From NCBI RefSeq assembly GCF_003646465.1, contig NZ_QZEX01000001.1, forward strand, positions 62,001-126,000: a DNA stretch of 64,000 nt. The letters are read 5' to 3'. Under the pieces are notes generated by a model, which saw nothing but the letters and a program-made list of their open reading frames with translations, did not search any database and had not been told where the DNA came from. The position numbers and the translations under genes are program-made. Numbering within the stretch: position 1 is the stretch's first letter; the number at the start of each line of letters is the position of its first letter. Positions 18,589-27,902 of the stretch are shown one piece after another. Source of the DNA: Chachezhania antarctica. Lineage in GTDB: Bacteria > Pseudomonadota > Alphaproteobacteria > Rhodobacterales > Rhodobacteraceae.

Positions 18589-19902
18589 TCAGCCGTCCTT
18601 GGGACGGTTGTCGACGATGCGCACCGCCTTGCCCTGGCTGCGCGCGACGCCGCCGGGATCGGACACCTGAACGGTGATCGAGATGCCCACCGAGGCCTTC
18701 ACCCGATGCGCCAGATCCTTCGCCGCCGCATCGCGCGCCGCGGCTTCGGCATGGGTCGGGGCGGCCTCGGTCAGCACCGTCAGCACGTCCATCCTGTCGG
18801 GACGGCTGAGTTCGATCTGGAAATGCGGCGCCAGCCCGGCGACGCACATCAGCTGCTCCTCGATCTGGGTCGGGAAGACGTTCACGCCGCGCAGGATGAT
18901 CATGTCGTCGGACCGGCCGGTGATCTTTTCCATCCGCCGCATCGACCGTGCCGTGCCGGGCAGAAGCCGCGTCAGATCGCGGGTGCGGTAGCGGATGATC
19001 GGGAAGGCCTCTTTCGTGAGAGAGGTGAAGACCAGTTCGCCCACCTCGCCATCGGGCAGGACCTCACCCGTTACGGGATCGATCACTTCGGGGTAGAAGT
19101 GATCCTCCCACACGTGCAGGCCGTCCTTGGTTTCGACGCATTCGTTGGCGACGCCGGGCCCCATCACTTCGGACAGGCCGTAGATGTCGACGGCGTGCAT
19201 GTCGAAGGCCTGCTCGATCTCCAGCCGCATTGCGTTGGTCCACGGCTCGGCCCCGAAGATCCCGACCTCCAGGGGAGATTCGCGCGGGTCCAGCCCCTGT
19301 GCCGCGTATTCATCCAGGATCGATAGGGCGTAGGAGGGCGTGACGGTGATGCCCTTCGCCCCGAAATCCTCGATCAATCGCACTTGGCGCTGGGTCATGC
19401 CGCCCGAAACCGGAACGGTCGTCAGGCCGAGGTAATCCGCTCCCAGGTGGATCCCCAGCCCGCCCGTGAACAGGCCATAACCATAGGCATTGTGCAGGAT
19501 ATCCCCGGGCCGCATCCCCGCAGCGCGAAGCGACCGCGCGACGACCGAGCCCCAGACCTGCAGATCGTTCTCGGTGTAGCCCACCACCGTGGGCTGCCCC
19601 GTCGTGCCGGAGGACGCATGGATCCGCTTCACCTGCTCTCGCGGCACGGCGAACATCCCGAACGGATAGTTCGCGCGCAGGTCCTGCTTCACCGTGAAGG
19701 GGAACCTGGCCAGATCGGCCAGGCTTGTGATGTCGTCCGGATGCACCCCCGCAGCCTCGAAGCTTTGCCTGTAGAACGGAACGTTCTCGTAGGCATGGGC
19801 CACCGACCACTTCAGCCGGTCCAGCTGAAGCGCCGAAATCTCGTCCCGCGACGCGATCTCGATCGGGTCGAGGCTTTCCTTCGGGGGTGTCAGGTCTTTC
19901 AT
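18589..19902 (-). CDS. paaK: Phenylacetate-CoA ligase
   Basis: Activates phenylacetate to phenylacetyl-CoA with ATP, the first step of aerobic phenylacetate degradation. The 437-aa adenylate-forming enzyme shows the P-loop ASSGTTGQPTVVGYT, the acceptor motif YGLSEVMGPG, RTRDLTRLLPG, and the C-terminal GRSDDMIILRGVNVFP hinge typical of PaaK. ATG 19902 overlaps the paaJ stop by four bases. The tetR gene follows. The hydroxylase genes paaABCDE are not in the window. Confidence 0.95.
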   Translation of the reverse strand: MKDLTPPKESLDPIEIASRDEISALQLDRLKWSVAHAYENVPFYRQSFEAAGVHPDDITSLADLARFPFTVKQDLRANYPFGMFAVPREQVKRIHASSGTTGQPTVVGYTENDLQVWGSVVARSLRAAGMRPGDILHNAYGYGLFTGGLGIHLGADYLGLTTVPVSGGMTQRQVRLIEDFGAKGITVTPSYALSILDEYAAQGLDPRESPLEVGIFGAEPWTNAMRLEIEQAFDMHAVDIYGLSEVMGPGVANECVETKDGLHVWEDHFYPEVIDPVTGEVLPDGEVGELVFTSLTKEAFPIIRYRTRDLTRLLPGTARSMRRMEKITGRSDDMIILRGVNVFPTQIEEQLMCVAGLAPHFQIELSRPDRMDVLTVLTEAAPTHAEAAARDAAAKDLAHRVKASVGISITVQVSDPGGVARSQGKAVRIVDNRPKDG

Positions 19903-21095
19903 GCAGCTTTCTCCATCAACAACGCGATGCCCTGCCCCACGCCGATGCACATGGTGGCGATGGCGCGGTCCATGTCGTTGTCCGACATCGTGATGGCAGC
20001 GGTCAGCGCCAGACGCGCGCCGGACATGCCCAAGGGGTGGCCCAGGGCAATCGCCCCGCCGTGGGGGTTCACGTGATCGGCGTCATCCGGCAGGCCAAGC
20101 TGGCGCATCACGGCAAGGCCCTGGCTTGCGAACGCCTCGTTCAGTTCCACCGTGCCGATATCGCCGATCGACAAGCCATGACGGTCCAGCAACTTCTGCG
20201 TGGCCGGTGCAGGCCCGATCCCCATGATCCGCGGCGGCACGCCGACGGTGGCCATGCTGGTGATCTTGGCCTTGGGTGTCAGCCCGTATTTCTCGACCGC
20301 CGCTTCCGACGCGATGATGATCGCCGCCGCGCCATCGTTCACCCCCGACGCATTGCCCGCGGTGACCGAGCCATTCTCGGCAAAAGGCGTGGGCAGCGCG
20401 CCCAGTTTTTCAAGCGTGGTCTGGCGGGGGTGTTCGTCCTTTTCCACGACAATCGGATCGCCCTTGCGCTGCGGGATGCTGACGGGCGTGATCTCGCGCG
20501 CCAAGCGCCCGCTGGCCTGTGCCGCCGCGGCACGCTCCTGCGAGCGCATGGCGAAAGCGTCCTGATCTTCGCGGCTGATCTGGAAGTCCGTCGCCACGTT
20601 TTCCGCCGTTTCCGGCATGGAATGGGTGCCGTAGGCCTTGTGCAGCGCCTTGTTGATGAAGCGCCAGCCGATGGTGGTGTCGTAGATTTCCGCGTTGCGC
20701 GAAAAGGCCGTGTCGGCCTTGGGCATGACCATGGGCGCACGGCTCATGCTTTCCACGCCACCGGCGATCACGATATCGGCCTCGCCGTTCTTGATCATCC
20801 GCGCGGCGGTGCCCACGGCATCAAGACCCGAGCCACACAACCGGTTGATCGTTCCGCCCGGCACCGTGTCCGGCAAACCGGCCAGCAGCACGGCCATGCG
20901 GGCCACGTTGCGGTTGTCTTCCCCGGCCTGGTTGGCGCAGCCCATCAGGACCTCGTCGACCGTCATGTTCGGATGGTCGGCCATCAGGACCTTGATCACA
21001 TGCGCCAGCATGTCGTCGGGGCGCACCTTGGAAAGCGCGCCGGCGAAACGGCCGATGGGGGTGCGGATACCGTCGCAAAGATATGCGGTTGTCAT
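19899..21095 (-). CDS. paaJ: 3-oxoadipyl-CoA/3-oxo-5,6-dehydrosuberyl-CoA thiolase
   Basis: Cleaves 3-oxoadipyl-CoA to succinyl-CoA and acetyl-CoA in the phenylacetate and beta-ketoadipate routes. The 398-aa thiolase has Cys87 in NRLCGSGLDA, the catalytic His in GGAIALGHPLGMSG and the second Cys in TMCIGVGQG. The extended N-terminal part MTTAYLCDGIRTPIGRFAGAL is typical of PaaJ/PcaF. It overlaps both paaI and paaK by ATGA, a fully coupled operon. PcaF is the alternative name, but the paa context favours PaaJ. Confidence 0.93.
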   Translation of the reverse strand: MTTAYLCDGIRTPIGRFAGALSKVRPDDMLAHVIKVLMADHPNMTVDEVLMGCANQAGEDNRNVARMAVLLAGLPDTVPGGTINRLCGSGLDAVGTAARMIKNGEADIVIAGGVESMSRAPMVMPKADTAFSRNAEIYDTTIGWRFINKALHKAYGTHSMPETAENVATDFQISREDQDAFAMRSQERAAAAQASGRLAREITPVSIPQRKGDPIVVEKDEHPRQTTLEKLGALPTPFAENGSVTAGNASGVNDGAAAIIIASEAAVEKYGLTPKAKITSMATVGVPPRIMGIGPAPATQKLLDRHGLSIGDIGTVELNEAFASQGLAVMRQLGLPDDADHVNPHGGAIALGHPLGMSGARLALTAAITMSDNDMDRAIATMCIGVGQGIALLMEKAA

Positions 21096-21526
21096 GAGAG
21101 GTCCTCCTCGAAATGCTCGCCCTTGATGATGCGGCTCAGGCCACGGAACAGTGCCACCTGACGACTGTCAGCCCCGGTGACCTCCACGTCATACACGCCC
21201 GACCGCCCCGAAAGCGAGACCTCGTGCGCAACCGCCACCAGCCTTTCGCCACCACGGCCGGGCGACAGGAAGGTGATCTGGTTCTGTTGCGCCACGGCAA
21301 ACCGGTTGTGGCTGTTGCAGGCAAAGGCAAAGGCGCTGTCGGCCAAGGTGAAGATGTACCCGCCATGACAGATCGAATGACCGTTCAGATGATGATCCTG
21401 CACGTCGAAGGACATGGTACAGGTTCCGGGGCCGACAGCGTCCATCGTCATCCCCAGCCACTTCGATGCGCGGTCGTTTGCCCACATCGCAGCCGCACTG
21501 CGTTCGGCCCGCTCCTGTGGCGTCAT
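21092..21526 (-). CDS. paaI: Phenylacetyl-CoA hydroxylation-pathway thioesterase
   Basis: A 144-aa hotdog-fold thioesterase that hydrolyses dead-end hydroxyphenylacetyl-CoA thioesters and so rescues CoA. The signature HSICHGGYIFTLADSAFAFACN holds the conserved HGG and the catalytic Asp, and QNQITFLSPGRGGE follows as in E. coli PaaI. First gene of the minus-strand paa operon; ATG 21526 has an AGGAT site. It diverges from paaZ across a 117-base region that contains the candidate operator. Confidence 0.93.
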   Translation of the reverse strand: MTPQERAERSAAAMWANDRASKWLGMTMDAVGPGTCTMSFDVQDHHLNGHSICHGGYIFTLADSAFAFACNSHNRFAVAQQNQITFLSPGRGGERLVAVAHEVSLSGRSGVYDVEVTGADSRQVALFRGLSRIIKGEHFEEDLS

Positions 21527-21571
21527 GCGTGCATCCTCCCTCTCTCCTGACCGACTCAGTTGCACAAACCC

Positions 21572-21583
21572 GACCGTACGGTC
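21572..21583. promoter_or_regulatory. Candidate TetR (PaaR) operator between paaI and paaZ
   Basis: GACCGTACGGTC is a perfect 12-bp palindrome in the 117-base divergent region. The size and GACC/GGTC arms are typical of TetR-family operators, and the TetR gene sits at the end of one flanking operon. Confidence 0.6.
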
Positions 21584-21643
21584 AAGAGTATTGCGTTTTG
21601 GGTTCGTGGCTGTAGTGTCGGCGGCAAATCGGGGAGGATTACC

Positions 21644-23671
21644 ATGCTGAGACCTGAAAGCTTTGCCGCGGGCAAATGGATTGCACCGGGCACAGGCGCG
21701 CGCGGCGTTATCGGTCCCGTGACCGGGGAAAAGATCGCCGAGGCCGGCGGCCCGCCGCCCGATGCGCAGGCGATGCTGGACTGGGCGCGCAACGTGGGCG
21801 GCCCCGCCCTGCGCGCGATGGGCTTTCATGACCGCGCGCGGCTGATCAAGGATCTCGCGCAGTACGTGGATGGCCGTAAGGAAGAACTTTACGCGCTGAA
21901 CCCGCTCACCGGCGCGACCCGCCGCGATGGCGCCGTCGACATCGAAGGCGGCATCGGCACGATGTTTGTCTTCGCCTCGAAAGGGCGTCGCGAGCTGCCC
22001 GACGGGCAGGTCTATGTCGATGGCGGCACCGAGCGTCTGTCGCGCGAAGGCAGCTTCATCGGCCAGCACATCGCCGTGCCGCTGCGTGGGGTCGCTGTCC
22101 ACATCAACGCGTTCAACTTCCCGGTCTGGGGGATGCTTGAGAAACTGGCCCCCGCGATCATCGCCGGGGTTCCGTGCATCGTGAAACCGGCCACGCAGAC
22201 CTGCTACCTGACTGAAGCGTGCTTTCGCATGATCATCGAAAGCGGCATCCTGCCCGAAGGCGCGGTACAGCTTGTGGTGGGCGGCGTCGGCGACATGCTC
22301 GACCGCCTTGGCCCGCAGGACGTGGTGGGCTTCACCGGCTCGGCCTCTACCGCCGAAGGGCTGCGGGTGAACCGCCACCTGATCCACAATTCCGTCCGCT
22401 TCCATTCCGAACAGGACAGCCTGAACGCGACGATCCTTGGCCCCGACGTGGCCGCGGGTTCCCCCGCCTTCGACCAGTTCATCAAGGAAGCGGCGACCGA
22501 GATCACGGTGAAAGCCGGCCAGAAATGCACCGCCATCCGCCGCATTATCGTGCCACAGCAGCGCATGGGCGACGTGGCCGAGGCGCTGCTGGCCCGGTTG
22601 GCCAAGGTGACGGTGGGCGACCCCGCGTCGCCCGACGTGCGCATGGGCGCGCTGGCCTCGGGCAGCCAGAAGGCGGACGTGCTCGACAAGCTGTCCCGCC
22701 TCGCGTCCGAGACGACACGCCTGACCGGCGACCCTGAGGCGCCCGACCTGATCGGCGCAGGGCCGGAGGGCGCCTTCCTCGCGCCCACGCTCCTGCAATG
22801 CGACGATCCCGACGCCGCGCAATGTGTCCACACGATCGAGGCCTTCGGCCCGGTCTCGACCCTGATGCCCTACCGCGATGTCCCGCACGCCGCGTCGCTC
22901 GCCAATCGCGGCGGCGGCTCGCTGGTCGCCTCGCTGGTCACGGACGATCCCGCCGTCGCCCGCGACGTGACACTGGAGAGCGCCGCCTGGCACGGGCGGA
23001 TCTACATCACCGGCGCGTCGTCGGCGAAGGAGGCGACAAGCCACGGCGCGCCCCTGGCACAGATGGTCCACGGCGGCCCGGGCCGCGCCGGCGGGGGCGA
23101 GGAACTGGGCGGCATCCGCGGCGTCCTGCATTACATGCAGCGCACCGCGATCCAGGGCAGCCCGGACGTGATCACCGCGATCACGGGCCAATGGCAGACC
23201 GGTTCGGCCGAGGTCAAAGGCCCCGACCACCCCTTCCAGCGCACGTTCGACGAATTGCAGATCGGCGAAACGCTCCACACCGAATCTCGCCCGGTGACGC
23301 TGGACGACATCGAACACTTCGCCCAGTTCAGCGGCGACACCTTCTATGCACACATGGATGAAGAGGCCGCACAGGCGAACCCGTTCTTCCCCGGCCGCGT
23401 GGCCCATGGCTACCTGCTTTTGTCCTTCGCCGCGGGGCTCTTCGTACAACCCGATCCGGGGCCGGTCCTGGCCAATACCGGGCTCAACGGGCTCAGCTTC
23501 CAGAAACCCGTCAGCCCCGGCACGCAGATGAAGGTGCGCCTGACCGTCAAGCGAAAGACCCGCCGCACGCCGACCTATGGCGAGGTCGCGTGGGACGTGA
23601 CGCTCTTCGACGAAGACAACGCGCAGGTGGCGAATTACGAGCTTCTGACCATGGTGGCCTATTCGCGCTGA
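21644..23671 (+). CDS. paaZ: Oxepin-CoA hydrolase / semialdehyde dehydrogenase PaaZ
   Basis: A bifunctional ring-opening enzyme of phenylacetate degradation, 675 aa against 681 in E. coli. The N-terminal aldehyde dehydrogenase domain (1-about 520) oxidises the semialdehyde, with Glu256 (HSEQD) and Cys295 (GQKCTAIRR), the same numbers as in E. coli PaaZ. The C-terminal MaoC hydratase domain (about 535-675) hydrolyses oxepin-CoA, with the [11 protein letters not shown] Asp/His pair and [12 protein letters not shown] 21644 has a GGGGAGGA site. It diverges from paaI and is followed by paaX. Confidence 0.96.
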   Translation: MLRPESFAAGKWIAPGTGARGVIGPVTGEKIAEAGGPPPDAQAMLDWARNVGGPALRAMGFHDRARLIKDLAQYVDGRKEELYALNPLTGATRRDGAVDIEGGIGTMFVFASKGRRELPDGQVYVDGGTERLSREGSFIGQHIAVPLRGVAVHINAFNFPVWGMLEKLAPAIIAGVPCIVKPATQTCYLTEACFRMIIESGILPEGAVQLVVGGVGDMLDRLGPQDVVGFTGSASTAEGLRVNRHLIHNSVRFHSEQDSLNATILGPDVAAGSPAFDQFIKEAATEITVKAGQKCTAIRRIIVPQQRMGDVAEALLARLAKVTVGDPASPDVRMGALASGSQKADVLDKLSRLASETTRLTGDPEAPDLIGAGPEGAFLAPTLLQCDDPDAAQCVHTIEAFGPVSTLMPYRDVPHAASLANRGGGSLVASLVTDDPAVARDVTLESAAWHGRIYITGASSAKEATSHGAPLAQMVHGGPGRAGGGEELGGIRGVLHYMQRTAIQGSPDVITAITGQWQTGSAEVKGPDHPFQRTFDELQIGETLHTESRPVTLDDIEHFAQFSGDTFYAHMDEEAAQANPFFPGRVAHGYLLLSFAAGLFVQPDPGPVLANTGLNGLSFQKPVSPGTQMKVRLTVKRKTRRTPTYGEVAWDVTLFDEDNAQVANYELLTMVAYSR

Positions 23672-23711
23672 AGGGATTCACGTTTCCGCCGAAACGCGCT
23701 AAAGCGGCGCG

Positions 23712-24494
23712 ATGGATCCGCTCGAACCCCTTGTCAAAGCGCTGCATTCCGAAGGCCGCCTGCGCGTCTGGTCGCTGGTGATCACGGTCTTCGGCGACCT
23801 TGTGCAATATCGGGGCGGGGTGATCACGACAGGGCAACTGGGCGAGATCCTGGGCCGCGTCGGCGTGGAACCCGGGACGCTGCGGACAGCCCTGTCCCGG
23901 CTGGCCCGGGACGGCTGGGTCGAAAGCGAACGCGACGGGCGGATCAGCCGATATAGGCTGACACCCGAAGGCGTGGCCGAATTCGCGCCCGCCACCTCCC
24001 GCATCTACGCCGCACCGCAACGCGAGCCGGTGAAACGCTGGGCCGTCACCGTGCGGTTGGGCCCGAACGGCAGCCCCGAAATCCGCCTGCTCCCGTCCGA
24101 GGCAAAGGACGACGGAAGCGACCTGCGTATCGACGGAACCCTGTCAGGCATGAGCCCGGCCTACCGCGCGGCGCTTCTCCCCGATGACCGGCGCGCGGCG
24201 CTCGGCGCCCTGGCCCGGGACCTCGCAAATTTGCAGGTCGTGCCGAAAGACCCGCTGGATGCAGCCGCAGCACGGATGCTGCTGATCCACCGCTGGCGCC
24301 GGATCGTGCTGCGCTGGCCCGACATCGCGCCCGAACTGATGCCGGACGACGCGCCCCTGACCGACCCGCGGGCGGATGTCGCGGCGGCCTACCGGCGGCT
24401 CAGCCCGAAGGCGGAACGCTGGCTGGGCCTCGATTGGGGATCCGAGACGGCGCACCGCGCGGCCATGGGCCGTTTCGGCGGACTTGATTTGTAA
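23712..24494 (+). CDS. paaX: PaaX-family transcriptional repressor
   Basis: A 260-aa PaaX-type regulator. The N-terminal winged helix (LGRVGVEPGTLRTALSRLARDGWVESERDGRISRYRLT) and the long PaaX-like middle and C-terminal parts (TVRLGPN, then a helical end) match the family repressing paa genes until phenylacetyl-CoA binds. It lies 40 bases after paaZ on the same strand. Its presence together with a TetR at the end of the opposite operon means two candidate repressors for one pathway. Confidence 0.85.
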   Translation: MDPLEPLVKALHSEGRLRVWSLVITVFGDLVQYRGGVITTGQLGEILGRVGVEPGTLRTALSRLARDGWVESERDGRISRYRLTPEGVAEFAPATSRIYAAPQREPVKRWAVTVRLGPNGSPEIRLLPSEAKDDGSDLRIDGTLSGMSPAYRAALLPDDRRAALGALARDLANLQVVPKDPLDAAAARMLLIHRWRRIVLRWPDIAPELMPDDAPLTDPRADVAAAYRRLSPKAERWLGLDWGSETAHRAAMGRFGGLDL

Positions 24495-24518
24495 CGGTTT
24501 TGGCGCAAGTCTGAACGC

Positions 24519-24863
24519 ATGACAGTTCAGCACCCTACCCCGATGCGTCCTTTTCAGGCTCCCGAACAGATAGCCTTCCACCGGACCGAACTTTCCATCA
24601 TCCTGTCCCTTTACGGCCGCATGGTCGCCGCGGGCGAATGGCGCGATTACGGCATTTCGTGCCTGCGGGACGTCGCCGTCTTCTCGATCTTCCGCCGCAC
24701 CGCGGAAAACCCCCTCTACCGGATCGAAAAGCGCCCCAAGCTGCGCGGCAAGCAGGGGCAGTACGCGGTGATCGGCATGGACGGGCAGATCCTGAAGCGC
24801 GGGCAGGACCTGAAGACGGTCTTGCGGGTTCTGGAACGGAAGATGATCCGCGCGGTCGAGTAG
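24519..24863 (+). CDS. DUF2794 protein
   Basis: A 114-aa alphaproteobacterial DUF2794 protein of unknown function. The family core FHRTELSIILSLYGRMVAAGEWRDYGI (positions about 20-46), then RDVAVFSIFRRTAENPLYRIEKRPKLRGKQGQYAV, is intact. It is soluble, basic and without a signal. It lies 24 bases after paaX, but the family is not linked to phenylacetate elsewhere, so cotranscription does not imply a shared role. A nested-hairpin repeat follows its stop. Confidence 0.88.
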   Translation: MTVQHPTPMRPFQAPEQIAFHRTELSIILSLYGRMVAAGEWRDYGISCLRDVAVFSIFRRTAENPLYRIEKRPKLRGKQGQYAVIGMDGQILKRGQDLKTVLRVLERKMIRAVE

Positions 24864-24875
24864 CGGCCACGTCGA

Positions 24876-24937
24876 GGGGGCTCTGCCCCCGCCGCGCCTG
24901 CGGCGCGCCCCCCCGAGGTATTTCGGGACCAAAGAAA
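24876..24937 (+). repeat. Nested-hairpin 3' element, copy 1
   Basis: GGGGGCTCTGCCCCC (24876-24890), a GC-rich inner hairpin (GCGCC-TGC-GGCGC), then CCCCCCGAGGTATTTCGGGACCAAAGAAA. Copy 2 at 28573 has the same outer hairpin and tail but a different inner hairpin. It sits 12 bases after the DUF2794 stop and is probably a terminator or mRNA end. Confidence 0.65.
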
Positions 24938-25029
24938 TCAGGCGCCCGGGCTTCTTCTCTTTCGAAATACTCCCGCCGGAGGCATCCGACAGGGAAGCGC
25001 CATGAGGCCGCGCAGACCTGGGTTCCGCG

Positions 25030-25872
25030 TCAGAGCGTTCCGAACGGCAGATCGAGCCGACGGTGCGCCGTGACGGGGCCGTCGCTGGCAGCGATCCGGG
25101 CGATGGCGGCGTCGGCATGTTCGTAGGCCACTGCCATGTGGTGCCCGTTGGCATGCAAGAGCGCGTCCGGCGCCGAGACCCAGGCGACATGGCCCTTCCA
25201 GAAGATCAGGTCCCCGCGGCGGCGCGGCGCGCCGGGGGGCAGGAGTGTGCCCATCTCCGCCGCCTGCATGTCGCTGTCGCCCGGGCAGGGGATGTTGCAG
25301 GCTTGGCAGGCGATCTGGACAAGGCCCGAGCAATCGATCCCCTCGCGGCTGTTGCCACCCCAGACATAGGGCGCGCCCAGAAGCCGGGCGGCGACGGCAA
25401 CGGGATCGGCTTCCGGGGCATGATCCGGGCGGAGATGGGCGAGGGGGATGTAGCCGTCCTGGGTTCGGGCAAAGCCGGCTTCTTCGGCTTCGACGACCAC
25501 ACGGGCGTTGAGCGAGAGGGCCGGGCCAGCGTCGGATCTTGCGCCGGGCTCATGATAGAGCCGCGTGCCGGGGGCCGACACGCGGTGGGTCGGGGAGCGA
25601 GGTACGCCAAGCGCCGCGGTTTCGATATAGCCCACGTAGGCATCGTCACCGGTTTCCACGAAGCTCCAGCCCGCGTGATCCTCGTAGACCGTGACCGGCG
25701 CGCCGTAGAGCACCTGCCGGTCGCGCGCGCCTTCCGGCGTGCGGCAAAGATCGGTCAGCGGGTGGACAACCGTACGCGGTTCGCCCTTGACCCGGGGCAG
25801 GCCTTCGGGCGCGTCGGCCAGATGCGCCGCGGCGACGCGGCCATTGGCGGGCCAGCGGCGCGGGTCGGTCAC
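25030..25872 (-). CDS. NlpC/P60 cell-wall peptidase with SH3-like domains
   Basis: A 280-aa gamma-D-glutamyl-diamino acid endopeptidase candidate. Two SH3b-like segments fill about 35-150 (VLYGAPVTVYEDHAGWSFV and the second near YIPLAHLRP). The NlpC/P60 domain carries Cys181 in GIDCSGLVQ, His228 in WKGHVAW and a second His in HANGHH. There is no signal peptide, so it may act on imported muropeptides in the cytoplasm. The GTG start at 25872 overlaps the stop of the M17 peptidase gene (GTGA), which supports joint muropeptide turnover. Confidence 0.9.
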   Translation of the reverse strand: MTDPRRWPANGRVAAAHLADAPEGLPRVKGEPRTVVHPLTDLCRTPEGARDRQVLYGAPVTVYEDHAGWSFVETGDDAYVGYIETAALGVPRSPTHRVSAPGTRLYHEPGARSDAGPALSLNARVVVEAEEAGFARTQDGYIPLAHLRPDHAPEADPVAVAARLLGAPYVWGGNSREGIDCSGLVQIACQACNIPCPGDSDMQAAEMGTLLPPGAPRRRGDLIFWKGHVAWVSAPDALLHANGHHMAVAYEHADAAIARIAASDGPVTAHRRLDLPFGTL

Positions 25873-27263
25873 AGCTTCAGGATGCCGGGCAGGGCGGCGA
25901 GTATCGCGCGCGGTCCCTGCCCCAGCCCACCCTTGGGCCGGGCCGGCGCATTGGCGGGCGACCAGCTGTAGACGTCGAAATGCGCGTAATCGCCGTCGCC
26001 CGCAAAGCGGCGCAGGAAGAGCGCGGCGGTGATCGCCCCGGCAAACCCGCCCGACGGCGCATTGTCGAGATCGGCATGGGCCGGTTCGATCTTCAGCTCG
26101 TAGGGTTCGTGGAACGGCAGGCGCCAGACAGGGTCGGCGTGAAGCGGTGCTGCGGCCGACAGGGCCGCGGCGAAATCATCGCTGTCGGTGAAGAAGGGCG
26201 CAAGGTCGGGACCCACCGCAACACGTGCCGCGCCTGTCAGGGTGGCCATCGAGATCATCAGGTCCGGGTTTTCTTCCGCCCCCAGCGCCAGCGCATCGGC
26301 CAGCACCAGTCGGCCTTCGGCGTCGGTATTGTTCACCTCGACCGTCAGACCCTTGCGGGAGGTCAGGATGTCGCCCGGCCGCATCGCGTTGCCCGAGATC
26401 GCGTTTTCCACCGCCGGGATCAGGACGCGCAACTGCACCTTCAGGCCCAGCGTCATGATCATCTTGGCCAGGCCCAGCACGTTGGCCGCACCGCCCATGT
26501 CCTTGCGCATCAACAGCATGCCGGTCGCCGACTTGATGTCGAGCCCGCCGGTATCGAAACACACGCCCTTGCCCACCAGCGTCAGCTTGGGCCCTGTATC
26601 GCCCCAACGCATGTCAATCAGCCGCGGCGCGCGGGTCGAGGCGCGGCCAACGGCGTGGATCATCGGGAAATTGGCGTCCAGCAGCGCGTCGCCTTCGATG
26701 ACGTCGATCTTGGCGTCGTGATCGCCGGCCACCTCGCGCGCGGAGGCTTCAAGTTCCGCCGGGCCCATGTCCTGCGCGGGCGTGTTGATCAGATCGCGGA
26801 TCAGGACTTCTGCCGCGGCCATCGCCTCGATCCGGGCCGTGTCGATGCCCTCGGGCGCCCGCAGGCGCGCGCCCCACGGAGATTGCTCGCGGTAGCGGTC
26901 GAACCGGTAGCCCGTCATCAGCCAGCCGAAACATTCGACGGCAAGCGCGTCGCCTTCAAGGCCCGAGGCGATTTCGTAGATACCTTCCGGCAGGCTTTCG
27001 GCGCCCATGGCCAGAGCATATCGGCGTCGGGCACGTTGCCCGGCATTGGCGTAGCCCACCAGAGCCATGATCGGTGTGCCGTCAGGCCCCGGGACCAGCA
27101 GCGATTGGCCGCGCCCGCCCGAGAAACCGGAGGCCTTGACCCAAGCCTGTATAGCCGGCGTTTGCCCCGTCAGCCAGTCGTCGAACCCGTCAAGATCGAT
27201 CACATGCAGCGGCAGCGCCGGTGCATCGGTTCGGTCGAACGTATAGGGGTCGATGGCGGTCAT
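25869..27263 (-). CDS. M17 leucyl aminopeptidase-family metallopeptidase
   Basis: A 464-aa cytosolic di-metal exopeptidase that removes N-terminal residues from peptides. The N-terminal regulatory domain is followed by GKGVCFDTGGLDIKSATGML, KDMGGAANVLGLA and the signature NTDAEGRLVLADAL, which hold the metal-binding Lys, Asp and Glu residues. The C-terminus is GDGDYAHFDVYSWS. It forms a coupled pair with the NlpC/P60 gene. Length is slightly below the 480-500 aa of classical PepA, as is usual for this subgroup. Confidence 0.92.
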   Translation of the reverse strand: MTAIDPYTFDRTDAPALPLHVIDLDGFDDWLTGQTPAIQAWVKASGFSGGRGQSLLVPGPDGTPIMALVGYANAGQRARRRYALAMGAESLPEGIYEIASGLEGDALAVECFGWLMTGYRFDRYREQSPWGARLRAPEGIDTARIEAMAAAEVLIRDLINTPAQDMGPAELEASAREVAGDHDAKIDVIEGDALLDANFPMIHAVGRASTRAPRLIDMRWGDTGPKLTLVGKGVCFDTGGLDIKSATGMLLMRKDMGGAANVLGLAKMIMTLGLKVQLRVLIPAVENAISGNAMRPGDILTSRKGLTVEVNNTDAEGRLVLADALALGAEENPDLMISMATLTGAARVAVGPDLAPFFTDSDDFAAALSAAAPLHADPVWRLPFHEPYELKIEPAHADLDNAPSGGFAGAITAALFLRRFAGDGDYAHFDVYSWSPANAPARPKGGLGQGPRAILAALPGILKL

Positions 27264-27368
27264 GGTGGCCTCGTGTCAGGGTGCGGGAAATCGATGGACC
27301 GCACCCTAGACCCGTGCCCTGCCGGCGGAAAGCCCCCGTAGCGTACTGCCGGTCCACGCCCAACCGTT

Positions 27369-27749
27369 TCAGACCGTCATGTGCTGGAGATCCCAGACCG
27401 CGGTCAACGAGAATTCACCGATCCGCATCAGCCGCGCCAGCACGGCGTCGAGCGCGATGTCGTCGCCCACTTCGATCAGGTCGGCCGCGTTTCGCGCCAC
27501 GGTGGCCAGCTTGGACATGCCGACCTGGTCGGCAATGGCCGCGACAGACCGCGCACTTTTGCGCAGGCCCTCGAAATCGCCCGCGCAATGCAGCCGGGTG
27601 CAATGCGCCAGGCGCACCGCGAGTTCCTCGACCGCCCGACCGATCACGTCCTCGGCCCCGCGTTCGCCCAGCTGGTTGTACAGCCGCGTCATGCAGTCCG
27701 GATCAAGACGGACAGATTCAGACAGATTCAGGGTGATAGTATCAGTCAC
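27369..27749 (-). CDS. Hpt-like four-helix protein lacking the phospho-histidine
   Basis: A 126-aa all-helical cytoplasmic protein with no enzyme motif. The stretch GLRKSARSVAAIADQVGMSKLATVARN (62-88) resembles the core helix of histidine phosphotransfer domains, where the usual pattern is a helix with AHSLKGSA, but Arg67 stands where the phosphorylated His would be. A role as a phosphotransfer-dead binding protein is inference only. The start is GTG 27749 with GGGGAA upstream; no ATG is available. It diverges from the carbonic anhydrase gene. Confidence 0.72.
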   Translation of the reverse strand: MTDTITLNLSESVRLDPDCMTRLYNQLGERGAEDVIGRAVEELAVRLAHCTRLHCAGDFEGLRKSARSVAAIADQVGMSKLATVARNAADLIEVGDDIALDAVLARLMRIGEFSLTAVWDLQHMTV

Positions 27750-27902
27750 CGCACATTCCCCACTTTTTAGTTCCCCACGTGGGACGGAGTTTTGAGCGAA
27801 GGGCGTTTCCAAAAGATTGACCGCAAAGTCAGAAATAGATCGAATTGTCCGGAACAGCAGTGTATGCCGCTGCCGGATGACAACAAAGGACGTGACGCCC
27901 CG

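Noticed and set aside
21092-23449. A 785-codon open frame on the minus strand across paaZ
   Set aside because: Only its last 145 codons are the real paaI. The rest is antisense to paaZ, whose catalytic residues and length are intact; high GC leaves the opposite frame open.
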